Source of the DNA: Streptomyces sp. R44
Lineage (GTDB): Bacteria; Actinomycetota; Actinomycetes; Streptomycetales; Streptomycetaceae
NCBI RefSeq assembly: GCF_041053105.1
Contig: NZ_CP163444.1
Span: 8,340,501-8,404,500, forward strand
Reading direction: 5' to 3'
DNA length: 64,000 bases
The notes below the pieces were generated by a model. The model was not told the origin of the DNA. It searched no databases and saw only the letters and a program-made list of their open reading frames with translations. Every line of letters starts with the position of its first letter. Position 1 is the stretch's first letter. The position numbers and the translations under genes are program-made. Shown here one piece after another: positions 47,172 to 56,393 of this stretch.

Positions 47172-48692
47172 TCAGGCCTTTTCCTGCATGGAGCGGCGGG
47201 CGGGGTTGCCCTGTTCGGCCGCCTTGGGGTCCTTCTCGTCGGCCTTGGCCCGTACGCCCTGGGTGATGCGCTCGCCGACGGCCTTGTCGATGTTCGTCCA
47301 GTAGGCGAAGGCACGCTCCATGACTGGCTCGGAGACGCCGTTGAGCAGGTGACCGACGACGTTGTCCACCAGACGGTCGCGGGCGGCGTCGTCCATCACC
47401 TCGCGCACGAGGGTGCCGGGCTGACCCCAGTCGTCGTCCTCCGGGTGGGAGACGTAGGCCGCCCGGGTGATCTCGCCGTCCGCCGCCCAGCTGGGCGGGG
47501 TCCCGTAGCGGTCGGTGTCGGCGGCCGGTCCGCCCTTGGAGTTCGGGGCGTAGACCGGGTCGGCCGTCTTGCGGAAGGCCATCGCCCCGTCCTTCGAGTA
47601 CGTGTGGACGTCGACGACGGGCGCGTTCACCGGGAGCTGCTGGTAGTTGGCGCCGATGCGGTGGCGGTGGGCGTCCGCGTACGAGAACAGCCGGGCCAGC
47701 AGCATCCGGTCGGGGCTGGGGCCGATGCCGGGGACGAGGTTGTTCGGCTGGAAGGCTGCCTGCTCGATCTCGGCGTGGTTGTCGGTGGGGTTCCGGTCGA
47801 GCGTCATGCGGCCGACCGGGATGAGCGGGTAGTCCCCGTGCGGCCACACCTTGGTGAGGTCGAACGGGTTGAACCGGTAGGTCGCGGCGTCCTCGTACGG
47901 CATGACCTGCACGTGCAGCGTCCAGCTCGGGAACGCGCCGTCGCGGATGTGCTCGAACAGGTCCCGCGTGTGGTAATCCGTGTCGACGGCCGCCATCTGG
48001 TCGGCCTCGTGCTGGGTGAAGAACTCGATGCCCTGGTCGGTCTTGAAGTGGTACTTCACCCAGAACCGCTCACCCGACTCGTTGATCCACATGTACGTGT
48101 GCGAGGTGTAGCCGTTCATGTGGCGCCAGGAGCGCGGGATGCCACGGTCCCCCATCAGCCAGGTGACCTGGTGGGCGGACTCCGGGGAGAGGGTCCAGAA
48201 GTCCCACTGCATGTCGTGGTCGCGCAGGTTGTTGTCCGCGCGGCGCTTCTGGGACCGGATGAAGTGCTGGAACTTCATCGGGTCCTTGACGAAGAAGACC
48301 GGCGTGTTGTTGCCGACCATGTCGTAGTTGCCTTCGCTGGTGTAGAACTTCACCGCGAAGCCGCGCGGGTCGCGCCAGGTGTCCGGGCTGCCGCGCTCGC
48401 CGGCGACGGTCGAGAAGCGGGCGACCAGATCGGTGCGGGTGCCCGGCTGGAACAGGGCCGCCTTCGTGTAGCGGCTGACGTCGTGGGTGACCTCGAAGTG
48501 GCCGAACGCGCCGCTGCCCTTGGCGTGCGGCTGGCGCTCGGGGATCCGTTCGCGGTTGAACTGCGCCATCTGTTCGATCAGATAGGCGTCCTGCATCAGG
48601 ATCGGACCGCCCGCGCCCACGGTGAGCGAGTGTTCGTCGCTCTCCACCGGGGCGCCGGAATCGGTCGTGGTGGAGGGTCGGCTGTCGGTCAT
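47172..48692 (-). CDS. Monofunctional haem catalase
   Basis: A 506-residue catalase converting hydrogen peroxide to water and oxygen. The distal histidine lies in [40 protein letters not shown] and [20 protein letters not shown] contain the conserved distal Asn. The haem-ligand Tyr is in [21 protein letters not shown] Ser/Thr-rich N-terminus and a charged C-terminal extension ([12 protein letters not shown]) are variable parts. The start at 48692 has a GAGGAAAGG site about 12 bases upstream. No adjacent Fur/CatR-type regulator gene is present. Confidence 0.92.
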   Translation of the reverse strand: MTDSRPSTTTDSGAPVESDEHSLTVGAGGPILMQDAYLIEQMAQFNRERIPERQPHAKGSGAFGHFEVTHDVSRYTKAALFQPGTRTDLVARFSTVAGERGSPDTWRDPRGFAVKFYTSEGNYDMVGNNTPVFFVKDPMKFQHFIRSQKRRADNNLRDHDMQWDFWTLSPESAHQVTWLMGDRGIPRSWRHMNGYTSHTYMWINESGERFWVKYHFKTDQGIEFFTQHEADQMAAVDTDYHTRDLFEHIRDGAFPSWTLHVQVMPYEDAATYRFNPFDLTKVWPHGDYPLIPVGRMTLDRNPTDNHAEIEQAAFQPNNLVPGIGPSPDRMLLARLFSYADAHRHRIGANYQQLPVNAPVVDVHTYSKDGAMAFRKTADPVYAPNSKGGPAADTDRYGTPPSWAADGEITRAAYVSHPEDDDWGQPGTLVREVMDDAARDRLVDNVVGHLLNGVSEPVMERAFAYWTNIDKAVGERITQGVRAKADEKDPKAAEQGNPARRSMQEKA

Positions 48693-48986
48693 CGGTGGTG
48701 CTGCCTTTCCTCGTGCTGCACGGTGGCGCGCTCCTCGGTCGGGGCCGGCCTGTGGGCCCGGCGCGCAGGGCCGTTCTCCGTCGGTCGAGGGGCACGCCAC
48801 CTGGGGTGTTCTCCGACACGGCCCTGCCTCCGTGGCCCCCTCCCGGTGTCGTATCGCCTCACCCGCCGCCGCCATGTCAAACGTCGCCCGGCGCGCGACA
48901 GCGGGGCGGCGACCTCTCCGCCCCGCGCACGCACATCCCAGCCTGAGCCCAGTCGGCCGAAGCCACCACCGGAGCACCGGTCGAAA

Positions 48987-49322
48987 TTGTTTACGTACGT
49001 GGGCAACCAACAGGTCGCGGTCGACCTGGAGAAGGACGCCCGGCTGCTGCCCGACTCGATCCGCGGGACCCGCACGTTCTTCGTCGCGAGCGGCAGCATG
49101 GCCGCGTATCTCGACACTGGCGGCATCGACCAGGGCAGCGTGACCGTCGACGAGAAGCGCACCACCGCCACCTCCGGCTGCCGCACGCACGGCTCGCCGA
49201 GCTCGGCGGCAACGTTCTCCTCCACCGGCGCGCTCCTCGGCTACGTCCTGGTGGGCCGCCGCCTGGGCAGGGCCGTGCATCCACGGCGCCGGGGCCGATG
49301 GTGGTCGCGCCGCCGTGCCTGA
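48987..49322 (+). CDS. Possible small protein or gene fragment of unknown function
   Basis: An open segment from TTG 48987 reads [40 protein letters not shown] and [18 protein letters not shown]. The first two-thirds have a protein-like composition, unlike the Arg/Ser-rich tail. I do not recognise it. It has no good ribosome binding site. It could be a decayed gene, or the real end may lie in another frame near 49180. Confidence 0.3.
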   Translation: MFTYVGNQQVAVDLEKDARLLPDSIRGTRTFFVASGSMAAYLDTGGIDQGSVTVDEKRTTATSGCRTHGSPSSAATFSSTGALLGYVLVGRRLGRAVHPRRRGRWWSRRRA

Positions 49323-49324
49323 AC

Positions 49325-49405
49325 GACGGGCGGGCGGTGGGCCCGTCCACGCCTGACGGGCGGTGGGCCCGTACCCGTCCGACGGGCGGGCAGGTGGGCC
49401 CGTAC
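49325..49405 (+). repeat. Three imperfect tandem repeats of 26-32 bp
   Basis: The unit GACGGGCGGTGGGCCCGT (with an extra CGGG or A in two copies) occurs three times in a row, immediately upstream of the aldo/keto reductase gene. GTGGGCCCGT can form local hairpins. Confidence 0.7.
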
Positions 49406-49458
49406 CCGCTGCACACCGTCCCGGGCATCGGGTCGAGTGCGTGTGCGAAGGTGGCCCG

Positions 49459-50412
49459 GTGACCCTTCCCGAGAAGACCGACGACCGCCTCCTCCTCGGC
49501 TGCATGGGCCTGGGAGGAGGCTGGGACGCGGAGCCCCACACGGCCGCCGACATCGACGCGGCGGAGGCCGCCGTCGAGGCGGCGCTGGACAGCGGCATCA
49601 CCGCGTTCGACCATGCCGACATCTACCGGCGCGGAAAGTCGGAAGCCGTCTTCGGCGAGGTGCTGGCCCGTTCGGCGGGGCTCCGTGAGCGGATCACGCT
49701 GCAGACCAAGTGCGGCATCCGGCTGGCCGACGGGGACCGGCCCGGCCTCTACGACCTGCGGGGTTCCTCCGTCGTCCGCAGGGTCGAGGAGAGCCTGGAG
49801 CGGCTGCGCACCGACGTCCTCGACGTCCTCCTTCTGCACCGCCCCGACCCGCTGGCCGACCCCGCCGACGTCGGCGACGCCCTGACTTCGCTCCACCGGC
49901 AGGGCCTCGTCCGCCGATTCGGCGTCTCGAACATGAACGCCGCGCAGATCGCCCGGCTCCAGGCCCACATGGACCTGCCGCTCGTGGCCAACCAACTGGA
50001 GATGAGCCTGCACCGGCGCGCCTGGCTGGAGGACGGCGTCCTCGTCAACACCCCGGAGTCCGCGGCCAACGGTTTCCCCGCCGGTACCGTCGAGCACTGC
50101 CTCACCCACGACATCGAGCTCCAGGCGTGGGGAGCGCTGGCCCAGGGGCGCTACACCGGGGCGCGGGGGACCCGGCAGGAGGCGGCCACCGCCGCGTTGG
50201 TGACCTCGCTCGCCGAGGCCAAGGGCACCACGCCGGAGACGATCGTGCTGTGGTGGCTGCGGCGCCATCCGGCCCGGATCGTCCCCGTGATCGGGACGTC
50301 GAACCCGGCGCGCATCCGTGCCTGCCGGGACGCCGCGACGGCCGGACCCGACCTGAGCCACGACGAGTGGTACACCTTGTGGATCTCCGCCCGGGGCGCC
50401 GCTCTGCCATAG
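49459..50412 (+). CDS. Aldo/keto reductase
   Basis: A 317-residue NADPH-dependent aldo/keto reductase of the YdhF-like branch. The tetrad is visible: Asp in [16 protein letters not shown], Tyr in the same motif, Lys in [11 protein letters not shown] and His in [13 protein letters not shown]. Cofactor-binding segments are [15 protein letters not shown] and [22 protein letters not shown] 49459 has GAAGG about seven bases upstream. The physiological substrate cannot be read from sequence. Confidence 0.88.
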   Translation: MTLPEKTDDRLLLGCMGLGGGWDAEPHTAADIDAAEAAVEAALDSGITAFDHADIYRRGKSEAVFGEVLARSAGLRERITLQTKCGIRLADGDRPGLYDLRGSSVVRRVEESLERLRTDVLDVLLLHRPDPLADPADVGDALTSLHRQGLVRRFGVSNMNAAQIARLQAHMDLPLVANQLEMSLHRRAWLEDGVLVNTPESAANGFPAGTVEHCLTHDIELQAWGALAQGRYTGARGTRQEAATAALVTSLAEAKGTTPETIVLWWLRRHPARIVPVIGTSNPARIRACRDAATAGPDLSHDEWYTLWISARGAALP

Positions 50413-50462
50413 CCGCGTTCATGTGCCGCAGGGCCACCCCGCTCCGTGCGGGGCCCAGTGGC

Positions 50463-50723
50463 TCAGTTCGCCCTGTCGGCGCGGCGACGTGCCCCTCGCT
50501 TCAGGGATTGCCGCTCGTCCTCGCGCAGGCCGCCCCACACTCCCGTCACCTGGTGGGAGTCGTCCATGGCCCAGCGCAGGCACTCCTCGCGTACGGGGCA
50601 GCCCCGGCAGATCTCCTTGGCCTCCTCGGCCTGGATCAGCGCCGGTGCGCCCGTCCCGACCGGGAAGAAGAGGTCGGGGTCGACATCCTGGCAGGCCGCA
50701 CGTGCACGCCAGCTGTCCAGCAT
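50463..50723 (-). CDS. WhiB-like iron-sulfur regulator
   Basis: An 86-residue WhiB-family protein. The four cysteines that hold a [4Fe-4S] cluster are C11 (ACQDVDPDLFFP) and C39, C42 and C48 (CRGCPVREECLRWA). The GVWGG turn (GVWGGLREDER) and a basic C-terminal tail (KRGARRRADR) complete the family pattern. It binds the principal sigma factor or DNA and probably senses redox state. The start is fixed by GGAGGAAC upstream. Its neighbours (catalase, SsgA-like) fit a stress or development role. Confidence 0.92.
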   Translation of the reverse strand: MLDSWRARAACQDVDPDLFFPVGTGAPALIQAEEAKEICRGCPVREECLRWAMDDSHQVTGVWGGLREDERQSLKRGARRRADRAN

Positions 50724-50776
50724 CAGTTCCTCCTGTCACCTGAGTTCGTCTCGGTCCCTCGCGCGGGATCCCGTCC

Positions 50777-51232
50777 CTACGGGCGGGCGAAGAGCTGGGA
50801 GGTCTCGGCCCCCCAGTCGATCCGCGCGGCCTCCGCGCCCTCGGGCACGGAGACGTACGTCTCGTCCAGCCAGGTCCGCAGACCCGCGCGGTCGACGTCC
50901 ACCACGGCGAACGCCCCGGCCTGGCCCAGCCGCATGTGGACGCGTCCTTCCCGGCCGCCGTCGCGCAGCGGCCACAGCCGGACGTCGCCTTCGCCGCTCA
51001 GGACACGCGTCCCGGAGCGCAGCAGCTCCCGGGAGAAGATCCAGTCGACGACCCGGCCCGGCGGAAGCCGGAACACGATGTGCACCGCCCAGGGGTCGGC
51101 GGGGTCGTAGTGGAACGTGGCCGGGACGGGCAGGCCCATTCCGCCCTGGACCTGACGGGCGGTGGTGTGCCACGACCGCACGGGGGCCGCCGCGCTCGGC
51201 TGAGTGGTCTCGTGCCGGCTCGAATCAGACAT
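50777..51232 (-). CDS. SsgA-like sporulation/cell-division regulator
   Basis: A 151-residue SsgA-like protein (SALP), specific to sporulating actinomycetes. Family features are VPATFHYDPADPWAVHIVFR, WIFSRELLRSGTRVLSGEGD and VRLWPLRDG, then VHMRLGQAGAFAVVDVDRAG, LRTWLDETYVSVPEGAE. SALPs help position septa and control peptidoglycan remodelling in sporulation. It lies 53 bases upstream of the WhiB-like gene on the same strand, so the two may be co-transcribed. I cannot assign it to a particular SsgA-G subtype with confidence. Confidence 0.87.
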   Translation of the reverse strand: MSDSSRHETTQPSAAAPVRSWHTTARQVQGGMGLPVPATFHYDPADPWAVHIVFRLPPGRVVDWIFSRELLRSGTRVLSGEGDVRLWPLRDGGREGRVHMRLGQAGAFAVVDVDRAGLRTWLDETYVSVPEGAEAARIDWGAETSQLFARP

Positions 51233-51534
51233 CGTCACCCGTTTCCGTCGGTGGGAACGGCGCCGCGCCTGGGCGGCGCCGTACCTCCGCCCGTAACCCC
51301 GGACACGGATTTCACGCCTCCCCGACCGGAGAACCTGCCGATCGGCCCGAGCCCGCCACGGAGTTGCGCGCCGGGGTCGGCCCCCGGGCCGGAGTGAAAT
51401 CGGGTGAATGCGTCGCCGAGGTCGGGGCAGGCGGACCTCAGGCGGGGAATTCACCCCGCCGCGCACGGAACACGGAAGAGGAGGGCGGCGGCGATGCGGC
51501 GACTGCCCTCGCCTACCGGAGGAGTTGTTTTCGC

Positions 51535-51903
51535 GTGACTGAGCACGTGTGGAGCTACAAGTCGACCTCGGGTCACCTGGCCGGTACCGATCTGACCGGC
51601 TACAAGGTCGAGGCGATCGACGGCGGCATCGGGAAGGTGGACAAGCACTCCGACGAGATCGGCGACGCCTACCTGATCGTGGACACCGGAGTCTGGATCT
51701 TCGGCAAGGAGGTCCTCCTTCCGGCCGACACCGTGGTGCGGATCGACGTGGACGAACGGAAGATCTTCGTCGACCGGACCAAGGAGGAGATCAAGGACGC
51801 GCCCGAGTTCCACCGCGACAAGCACCTCGGGGACCCGGACTACCGCCGCGAGCTGGGCACGTACTACGGCCTGGGAGGCCCGTTCGGCGGCCGGATCGTC
51901 TGA
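51535..51903 (+). CDS. PRC-barrel domain protein
   Basis: A 122-residue soluble protein. The PRC barrel fills about residues 15-85 (LAGTDLTGYKVEAIDGGIGK, IGDAYLIVDTGVWIFGKEVL, LPADTVVRIDVDERKIFVDR). A polar tail ends in GTYYGLGGPFGG. Such stand-alone PRC-barrel proteins are often stress-induced in Streptomyces, but their role is unclear. GTG 51535 follows GGAGGAG. A strong terminator follows. Confidence 0.85.
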   Translation: MTEHVWSYKSTSGHLAGTDLTGYKVEAIDGGIGKVDKHSDEIGDAYLIVDTGVWIFGKEVLLPADTVVRIDVDERKIFVDRTKEEIKDAPEFHRDKHLGDPDYRRELGTYYGLGGPFGGRIV

Positions 51904-51949
51904 GTCGCCGTGTGACGGCCGCTTGAAGGGTTCTGCGACGTCCGCATGA

Positions 51950-51984
51950 AGGAGGGCCCGCGCTCATCGAGCGCGGGCCCTCCT
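51950..51984 (+). terminator. Terminator after the PRC-barrel gene
   Basis: Perfect 16-bp arms (AGGAGGGCCCGCGCTC and complement) with a 3-base loop, followed by CCTCCTTGT. Confidence 0.9.
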
Positions 51985-52014
51985 CCTTGTGTCCGGCCCC
52001 GCCGAACTGTGCGA

Positions 52015-52160
52015 GATGTCCCTTTTTGTAGTGACTTAAAGGGTGAGTCAGGTCACTCTCCGCAACGCATCGCGCATGGATCCGAGAAGCCAGGGCAGGC
52101 GGCCGAACCGCCGGTGCTACCGGCAGGGGGACTCAGAGGAAACGAAAGGTCAGACGCGAC
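52015..52160 (+). promoter_or_regulatory. Leader/operator region of the choline-betaine operon
   Basis: A nested dyad GTGACT-N9-AGTCA-G-GTCAC lies at 52031-52056. It is followed at about 52090-52130 by two small GC stems (GGCGG-CCGAA-CCGCC and GCCGG-TGCTA-CCGGC). The dyad is a candidate operator for a choline-responsive repressor, which is not encoded nearby. I could not match the stems to a known riboswitch class. Confidence 0.4.
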
Positions 52161-53669
52161 GTGACGGCAGCACAACAGACCATCCATGTGGGCGGAGAGT
52201 GGCGCACGGCCCTCTCCGGCGCCACGCGCGAGATCATCGACCCCGTCGACGCGACCGCCTTCGCGGTCGTGGCCGAGGGTGGCGTCCAGGACACCGACGA
52301 CGCCGTGGCCGCGGCGCGCGCCGCGTTCGACGACGGCTCCTGGCCGCGTACGCCGGTCTCCGAGCGCGCCGCCCTGCTGCGGCGGGTCGCCGACCTCCTC
52401 GACCGCGACCGCGAGCGGATCGGCGCCCTGGAGAGCCAGGACGCGGGCAAGACCCTCGAGGAGGGCCGCGTCGACGTCGACTGCGTCCGCGATGCCTTCC
52501 GCTACTTCGCCGACCTCGTCGAGAAGGAGGAAGGTGGACGGGTCGTCGACACCGGCTCGGACGACATCCGCAGTGTCGTCGTGCACGAGCCGGTCGGCGT
52601 CTGCGCCCTGATCACGCCCTGGAACTACCCGCTGCTCCAGGCCAGCTGGAAGATCGCTCCCGCCCTCGCCGCCGGCAACACGTTCGTGATCAAGCCCAGC
52701 GAGATCACCCCACTGACCACCGTCGTACTGGTCGAACTGCTTCTGGAGGCCGGCCTGCCGCTCGGCGCGGCCAACATCGTCACCGGCCCCGGCCACACCG
52801 TCGGCGCCCGGCTCGCCGAACACCCGGACGTCGACCTCGTGTCGTTCACGGGCGGTCTCGTCAGCGGCACGAAAGTCGCCAGGGCGGCCGCCGACAGCGT
52901 GAAGAAGGTCGCCCTCGAACTGGGCGGCAAGAACCCCAACGTCGTCTTCGCCGACGCCTGTTCGACGCCCGAGGGCTTCGACACCGCCGTCGACCAGGCT
53001 CTCAACGCCGCCTTCATCCACAGCGGCCAGGTCTGCTCCGCCGGCTCCCGCCTCATCGTCGAGGAGTCCCTGCGCGAGCGGTTCGTCGCCGAACTCGCCC
53101 GCCGGGCCGCGCTGATCCGGCTCGGCCGGGGCACCGACGCGGGTGTCGAGTGCGGCCCGCTGGTCTCCGAGGCCCAGGTCGCGAGGACCGAGCAGTACGT
53201 GGCCTCCGCCCTCGGCGAGGGCGCGGTCCTTCGCGCGGGCGGCGAACGCCCGGCCGGCCCCGGATACTTCTACCGCCCCACCGTCCTCGACCGGTGCCAC
53301 CGCCGCATGCGCGTCGTCCGCGAGGAGATTTTCGGCCCCGTCCTCACCGTGGAGACGTTCCGCACCGAGGCGGAGGCCGTGACCCTCGCCAACGACACCG
53401 AGTACGGCCTCGCCGGAGCGGTCTGGACCTCCGACGCCGACCGGGCCCGCCGGGTCGCGGCCCGGCTGCGCCACGGCACCGTCTGGATCAACGACTTCCA
53501 CCCCTACCTGCCGCAGGCGGAGTGGGGAGGCTTCGGAAAGTCCGGCATCGGCCGCGAACTGGGCCCCAGCGGCCTCGCCGAGTACCGCGAGACCAAGCAC
53601 ATCTACCAGAACCTCGCTCCGCGCCCCGTGCGCTGGTTCGCGGGCACGACGGCGAAGGACCAGGCATGA
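52161..53669 (+). CDS. betB: Betaine aldehyde dehydrogenase
   Basis: A 502-residue NAD(P)-dependent aldehyde dehydrogenase. Motifs in order are the cofactor loop LITPWNYPLLQASWKIAPAL, KPSEITPL, SFTGGLVSG, the general-base Glu in VALELGGKNPNVVF, the nucleophile Cys in HSGQVCSAGSRLIVEE, and EEIFGPVLTVETF. Context makes betaine aldehyde the likely substrate: the next gene is choline oxidase, followed by a betaine-type ABC transporter. The usual SFTGS reads SFTGGLVSG, a small variation of the adenine-loop region. GTG start; its last codon overlaps the next start. Confidence 0.9.
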   Translation: MTAAQQTIHVGGEWRTALSGATREIIDPVDATAFAVVAEGGVQDTDDAVAAARAAFDDGSWPRTPVSERAALLRRVADLLDRDRERIGALESQDAGKTLEEGRVDVDCVRDAFRYFADLVEKEEGGRVVDTGSDDIRSVVVHEPVGVCALITPWNYPLLQASWKIAPALAAGNTFVIKPSEITPLTTVVLVELLLEAGLPLGAANIVTGPGHTVGARLAEHPDVDLVSFTGGLVSGTKVARAAADSVKKVALELGGKNPNVVFADACSTPEGFDTAVDQALNAAFIHSGQVCSAGSRLIVEESLRERFVAELARRAALIRLGRGTDAGVECGPLVSEAQVARTEQYVASALGEGAVLRAGGERPAGPGYFYRPTVLDRCHRRMRVVREEIFGPVLTVETFRTEAEAVTLANDTEYGLAGAVWTSDADRARRVAARLRHGTVWINDFHPYLPQAEWGGFGKSGIGRELGPSGLAEYRETKHIYQNLAPRPVRWFAGTTAKDQA

Positions 53670-55192
53670 CCGACCCGCACGTGTACGACTACGTCGTCGT
53701 CGGCGGTGGCACCGCCGGTTCGGTGATCGCCTCCCGGCTGACCGAGAACCCCGACGTCACCGTCGCCGTCATCGAGGGCGGCCCCAGCGACGTCGGCCGC
53801 GACGAGGTCCTCACCCTGCGCCGCTGGATGGGCCTGCTCGGCGGCGAGCTGGACTACGACTACCCCACCACCGAACAGCCCCGCGGCAACTCGTACATCC
53901 GCCACAGCCGCGCGCGGGTCCTCGGCGGCTGCTCCTCGCACAACACCCTCATCGCCTTCAAGCCCCTCCCCTCCGACTGGGACGAGTGGGCCGAGGCCGG
54001 CGCCGAGGGCTGGGACGCGGCGGCGATGGACCCCTACTTCGCCCGGCTGCGGAACAACATCGTCCCCGTCGACGAGGCCGACCGGAACGCGATAGCCCGC
54101 GACTTCGTCGACGCGGCGCAGACCGCGCTCGGCGTCCCGCGCGTCGAGGGCTTCAACCGGGAGCCCTTCCACGAGGGCGTCGGCTTCTTCGACCTCGCCT
54201 ACCACCCCGAGAACAACAAACGGTCCTCCGCCTCGGTCGCCTATCTGCACCCCTTCCTCGACCGGCCGAACCTGCACATCGCCCTGGAGACCTGGGCGTT
54301 CCGCCTCGAACTGGAAGGCACCCGCGCCACCGGCGTGCACATCCGCACCAAGGAGGGCACGGAGCACGTCGTACGCGCCCGGCGCGAGGTCCTGGTCTGC
54401 GCGGGCGCCGTGGACACCCCGCGGCTGCTGCTGCACTCCGGCATCGGCCCCCGCGCGGACCTGGAGAAGCTCGGCATCCCGGTCGTGCATGACCTGCCGG
54501 GAGTGGGGGAGAACCTGCTCGACCACCCCGAGTCGGTCATCGTCTGGGAGACCCACGGCCCGATCCCGGAGAACTCCGCGATGGACTCCGACGCCGGTCT
54601 GTTCGTCCGCCGGGACCCGGCGTCCGAGGGGCCGGACCTGATGTTCCACTTCTACCAGATCCCCTTCACCGACAACCCCGAGCGGATCGGCTACGAACGG
54701 CCCGCGCACGGCGTGTCGATGACCCCGAACATCCCCAAGCCGCGCAGCCGTGGCCGGCTCTACCTGACGAGCGCGGACCCCGAGGTCAAGCCCGCGCTCG
54801 ACTTCCGGTACTTCACCGACGAGGACGACTACGACGGCCGCACCCTCGTCGACGGCATCCGGATCGCCCGGCGGATCGCGGCGAGCGAACCGCTGGCCGG
54901 CTGGCTGAAGCGCGAGGTGTGCCCGGGGCCGGAGGTCACCTCCGACGAGGAGCTCAGCGCGTACGCCCGCCACGTCGCGCACACCGTGTACCACCCGGCG
55001 GGCACCTGCCGGATGGGCGCCGCCGACGACGAACTCGCCGTCGTCGCACCGGACCTGAGAATCCGAGGCCTCGACGGCATCAGGATCGCCGACGCGTCCG
55101 TCTTCCCGACGATGACCGCCGTCAACCCGATGATCGGCGTGCTCATGGTCGGCGAGAAATGTGTGGACCTGCTGGGAGGGACCCGACGATGA
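53666..55192 (+). CDS. codA: Choline oxidase (GMC flavoprotein)
   Basis: A 508-residue GMC-family oxidase. The N-terminal FAD motif is [16 protein letters not shown]. The segment [16 protein letters not shown] contains the His that covalently holds FAD in Arthrobacter choline oxidase. [16 protein letters not shown] is the second GMC signature. The active-site His lies in [11 protein letters not shown] and the Asn in AVNPMIGVL. This supports an O2-using oxidase rather than a membrane BetA dehydrogenase. It would make betaine aldehyde from choline, and possibly betaine directly. Start and stop overlap both neighbours (ATGA). Confidence 0.87.
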   Translation: MTDPHVYDYVVVGGGTAGSVIASRLTENPDVTVAVIEGGPSDVGRDEVLTLRRWMGLLGGELDYDYPTTEQPRGNSYIRHSRARVLGGCSSHNTLIAFKPLPSDWDEWAEAGAEGWDAAAMDPYFARLRNNIVPVDEADRNAIARDFVDAAQTALGVPRVEGFNREPFHEGVGFFDLAYHPENNKRSSASVAYLHPFLDRPNLHIALETWAFRLELEGTRATGVHIRTKEGTEHVVRARREVLVCAGAVDTPRLLLHSGIGPRADLEKLGIPVVHDLPGVGENLLDHPESVIVWETHGPIPENSAMDSDAGLFVRRDPASEGPDLMFHFYQIPFTDNPERIGYERPAHGVSMTPNIPKPRSRGRLYLTSADPEVKPALDFRYFTDEDDYDGRTLVDGIRIARRIAASEPLAGWLKREVCPGPEVTSDEELSAYARHVAHTVYHPAGTCRMGAADDELAVVAPDLRIRGLDGIRIADASVFPTMTAVNPMIGVLMVGEKCVDLLGGTRR

Positions 55193-56283
55193 ACGACCTG
55201 ACACAGAACCAGGCACAGAACCAGGCACAGAACACCGCCGAACCCGTCTTCTCCGTACGCGGGTTGTGGAAGGTCTTCGGCCCGAAGGCCGACCGCGTGC
55301 CCGCCGACCAGGAGCTCTCCTCCCTCGGCGCCGCCGAGCTGCGCGAGCGCACCGGCTGCACCGCGGCCGTCCGTGACGTCTCCTTCGACGTCCGCAAGGG
55401 CGAGGTCTTCGTCGTCATGGGCCTGTCCGGCTCGGGCAAGTCGACGCTCGTCCGCTGCCTGACCCGGCTCATCGAACCGACCTCGGGCACCCTCTCCATC
55501 GACGGCGAGGACGTCCTGTCCATGGACGCCGGCCGGCTCCGCGAGCTGCGCCGGCACCGGGCGGCGATGGTCTTCCAGCACTTCGGTCTGCTGCCGCACC
55601 GTACGGTGCTCGACAACATCGCGTACGGCCTTGAGATCCAGGGCGTGGGACGCGGCGAACGACGGGAGCGGGCCGCGGAGTTCGTCACCAAGGTCGGCCT
55701 GGACGGCATGGCACACCGCAGGCCGAGCCAGCTGTCCGGCGGCCAGCAGCAGCGGGTCGGACTGGCCCGGGCGCTCGCCGTCGACCCCGAAGTCCTGCTG
55801 TTCGACGAGCCGTTCAGCGCACTCGACCCGCTGATCCGCCGGGACATGCAGGAGGAGGTCGTCCGCCTGCACCGCGAGGAGGGCCGCACGATGGTCTTCA
55901 TCACGCACGACCTGAGCGAGGCACTGAAGCTCGGCGACCGCATCGCGCTGATGCGCGACGGCCGGATCGTGCAGCTCGGCACGCCGGAGGAGATCGTGGG
56001 CGCCCCCGCCGACGAGTACGTCAGGGACTTCGTCCGAGACGTGCCGCGCGAGCAGGTGCTGACCGTCCGCTCGGCGATGCGCCCCGCGCTGGCCGACGAG
56101 CGCGACACCGGCCCCGCGCTCGCCCCCGGCGCCACCGTCCACGAGGCCATCGAGGCCGTCGCCCGAACGGGTGAGAACGCGCGGGTCGTCGAGGACGGCC
56201 GCTGCCTCGGTGTGGTCGACCACGCGGGACTCCTCGGTGTCGTCGCCGGGGTCCCGGCCGCGACCCGGAAGGCGGTGGCCTGA
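55189..56283 (+). CDS. Glycine betaine/choline ABC transporter ATPase
   Basis: A 364-residue ATP-binding subunit of the OpuA/ProV type. The Walker A motif is [15 protein letters not shown], the signature [15 protein letters not shown] and Walker [15 protein letters not shown] switch His follows in [14 protein letters not shown]. The C-terminal about 100 residues form the CBS-like regulatory tail typical of osmoprotectant ATPases. The N-terminus has an odd N-Q-A-Q repeat ([15 protein letters not shown]) before the ATPase. Its ATG overlaps the choline-oxidase stop, and its TGA overlaps the ATG of a 36-codon ORF. Confidence 0.9.
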   Translation: MNDLTQNQAQNQAQNTAEPVFSVRGLWKVFGPKADRVPADQELSSLGAAELRERTGCTAAVRDVSFDVRKGEVFVVMGLSGSGKSTLVRCLTRLIEPTSGTLSIDGEDVLSMDAGRLRELRRHRAAMVFQHFGLLPHRTVLDNIAYGLEIQGVGRGERRERAAEFVTKVGLDGMAHRRPSQLSGGQQQRVGLARALAVDPEVLLFDEPFSALDPLIRRDMQEEVVRLHREEGRTMVFITHDLSEALKLGDRIALMRDGRIVQLGTPEEIVGAPADEYVRDFVRDVPREQVLTVRSAMRPALADERDTGPALAPGATVHEAIEAVARTGENARVVEDGRCLGVVDHAGLLGVVAGVPAATRKAVA

Positions 56284-56393
56284 TGTACGCCCATACGACC
56301 TGGCCGCCGCCGGGCGGCACGAAGGGTGCCGCGAGCCGTCAGCCGCGGCGCGGCGCGGCCTGTCCCGACGCCCTGGGGCGGTGGGGCCGATGA
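56283..56393 (+). CDS. 36-codon linking ORF between ATPase and permease genes
   Basis: The ATG at 56283 overlaps the ATPase stop as TGATG, and the TGA at 56391-56393 overlaps the permease ATG at 56390 as ATGA. The frame between is uninterrupted: [20 protein letters not shown] and then [16 protein letters not shown]. No domain is recognisable and the peptide is Pro/Gly/Arg-rich. Its exact fit suggests translational coupling across the gap, whether or not the peptide is functional. Alternatively the permease initiates independently. Confidence 0.45.
   Translation: MYAHTTWPPPGGTKGAASRQPRRGAACPDALGRWGR

Larger units (their letters stand above)
48693..49458. other. Region between catalase and aldo/keto reductase
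   Basis: This holds the catalase promoter, a possible short coding segment (48987-49322) and a three-copy tandem repeat (49325-49405). I see no clear gene at 48693-48986. Confidence 0.4.

Noticed and set aside
47074..47847. Minus-strand alternative frame within the catalase gene
   Set aside because: It overlaps the catalase in another frame. Arg/Pro/His composition and absence of motifs mark it as a shadow.
52090..52130. Possible cobalamin or glycine riboswitch before betB
   Set aside because: Short stems and an AAGCCAGG-like word are present, but the conserved core sequences of those riboswitches are not.
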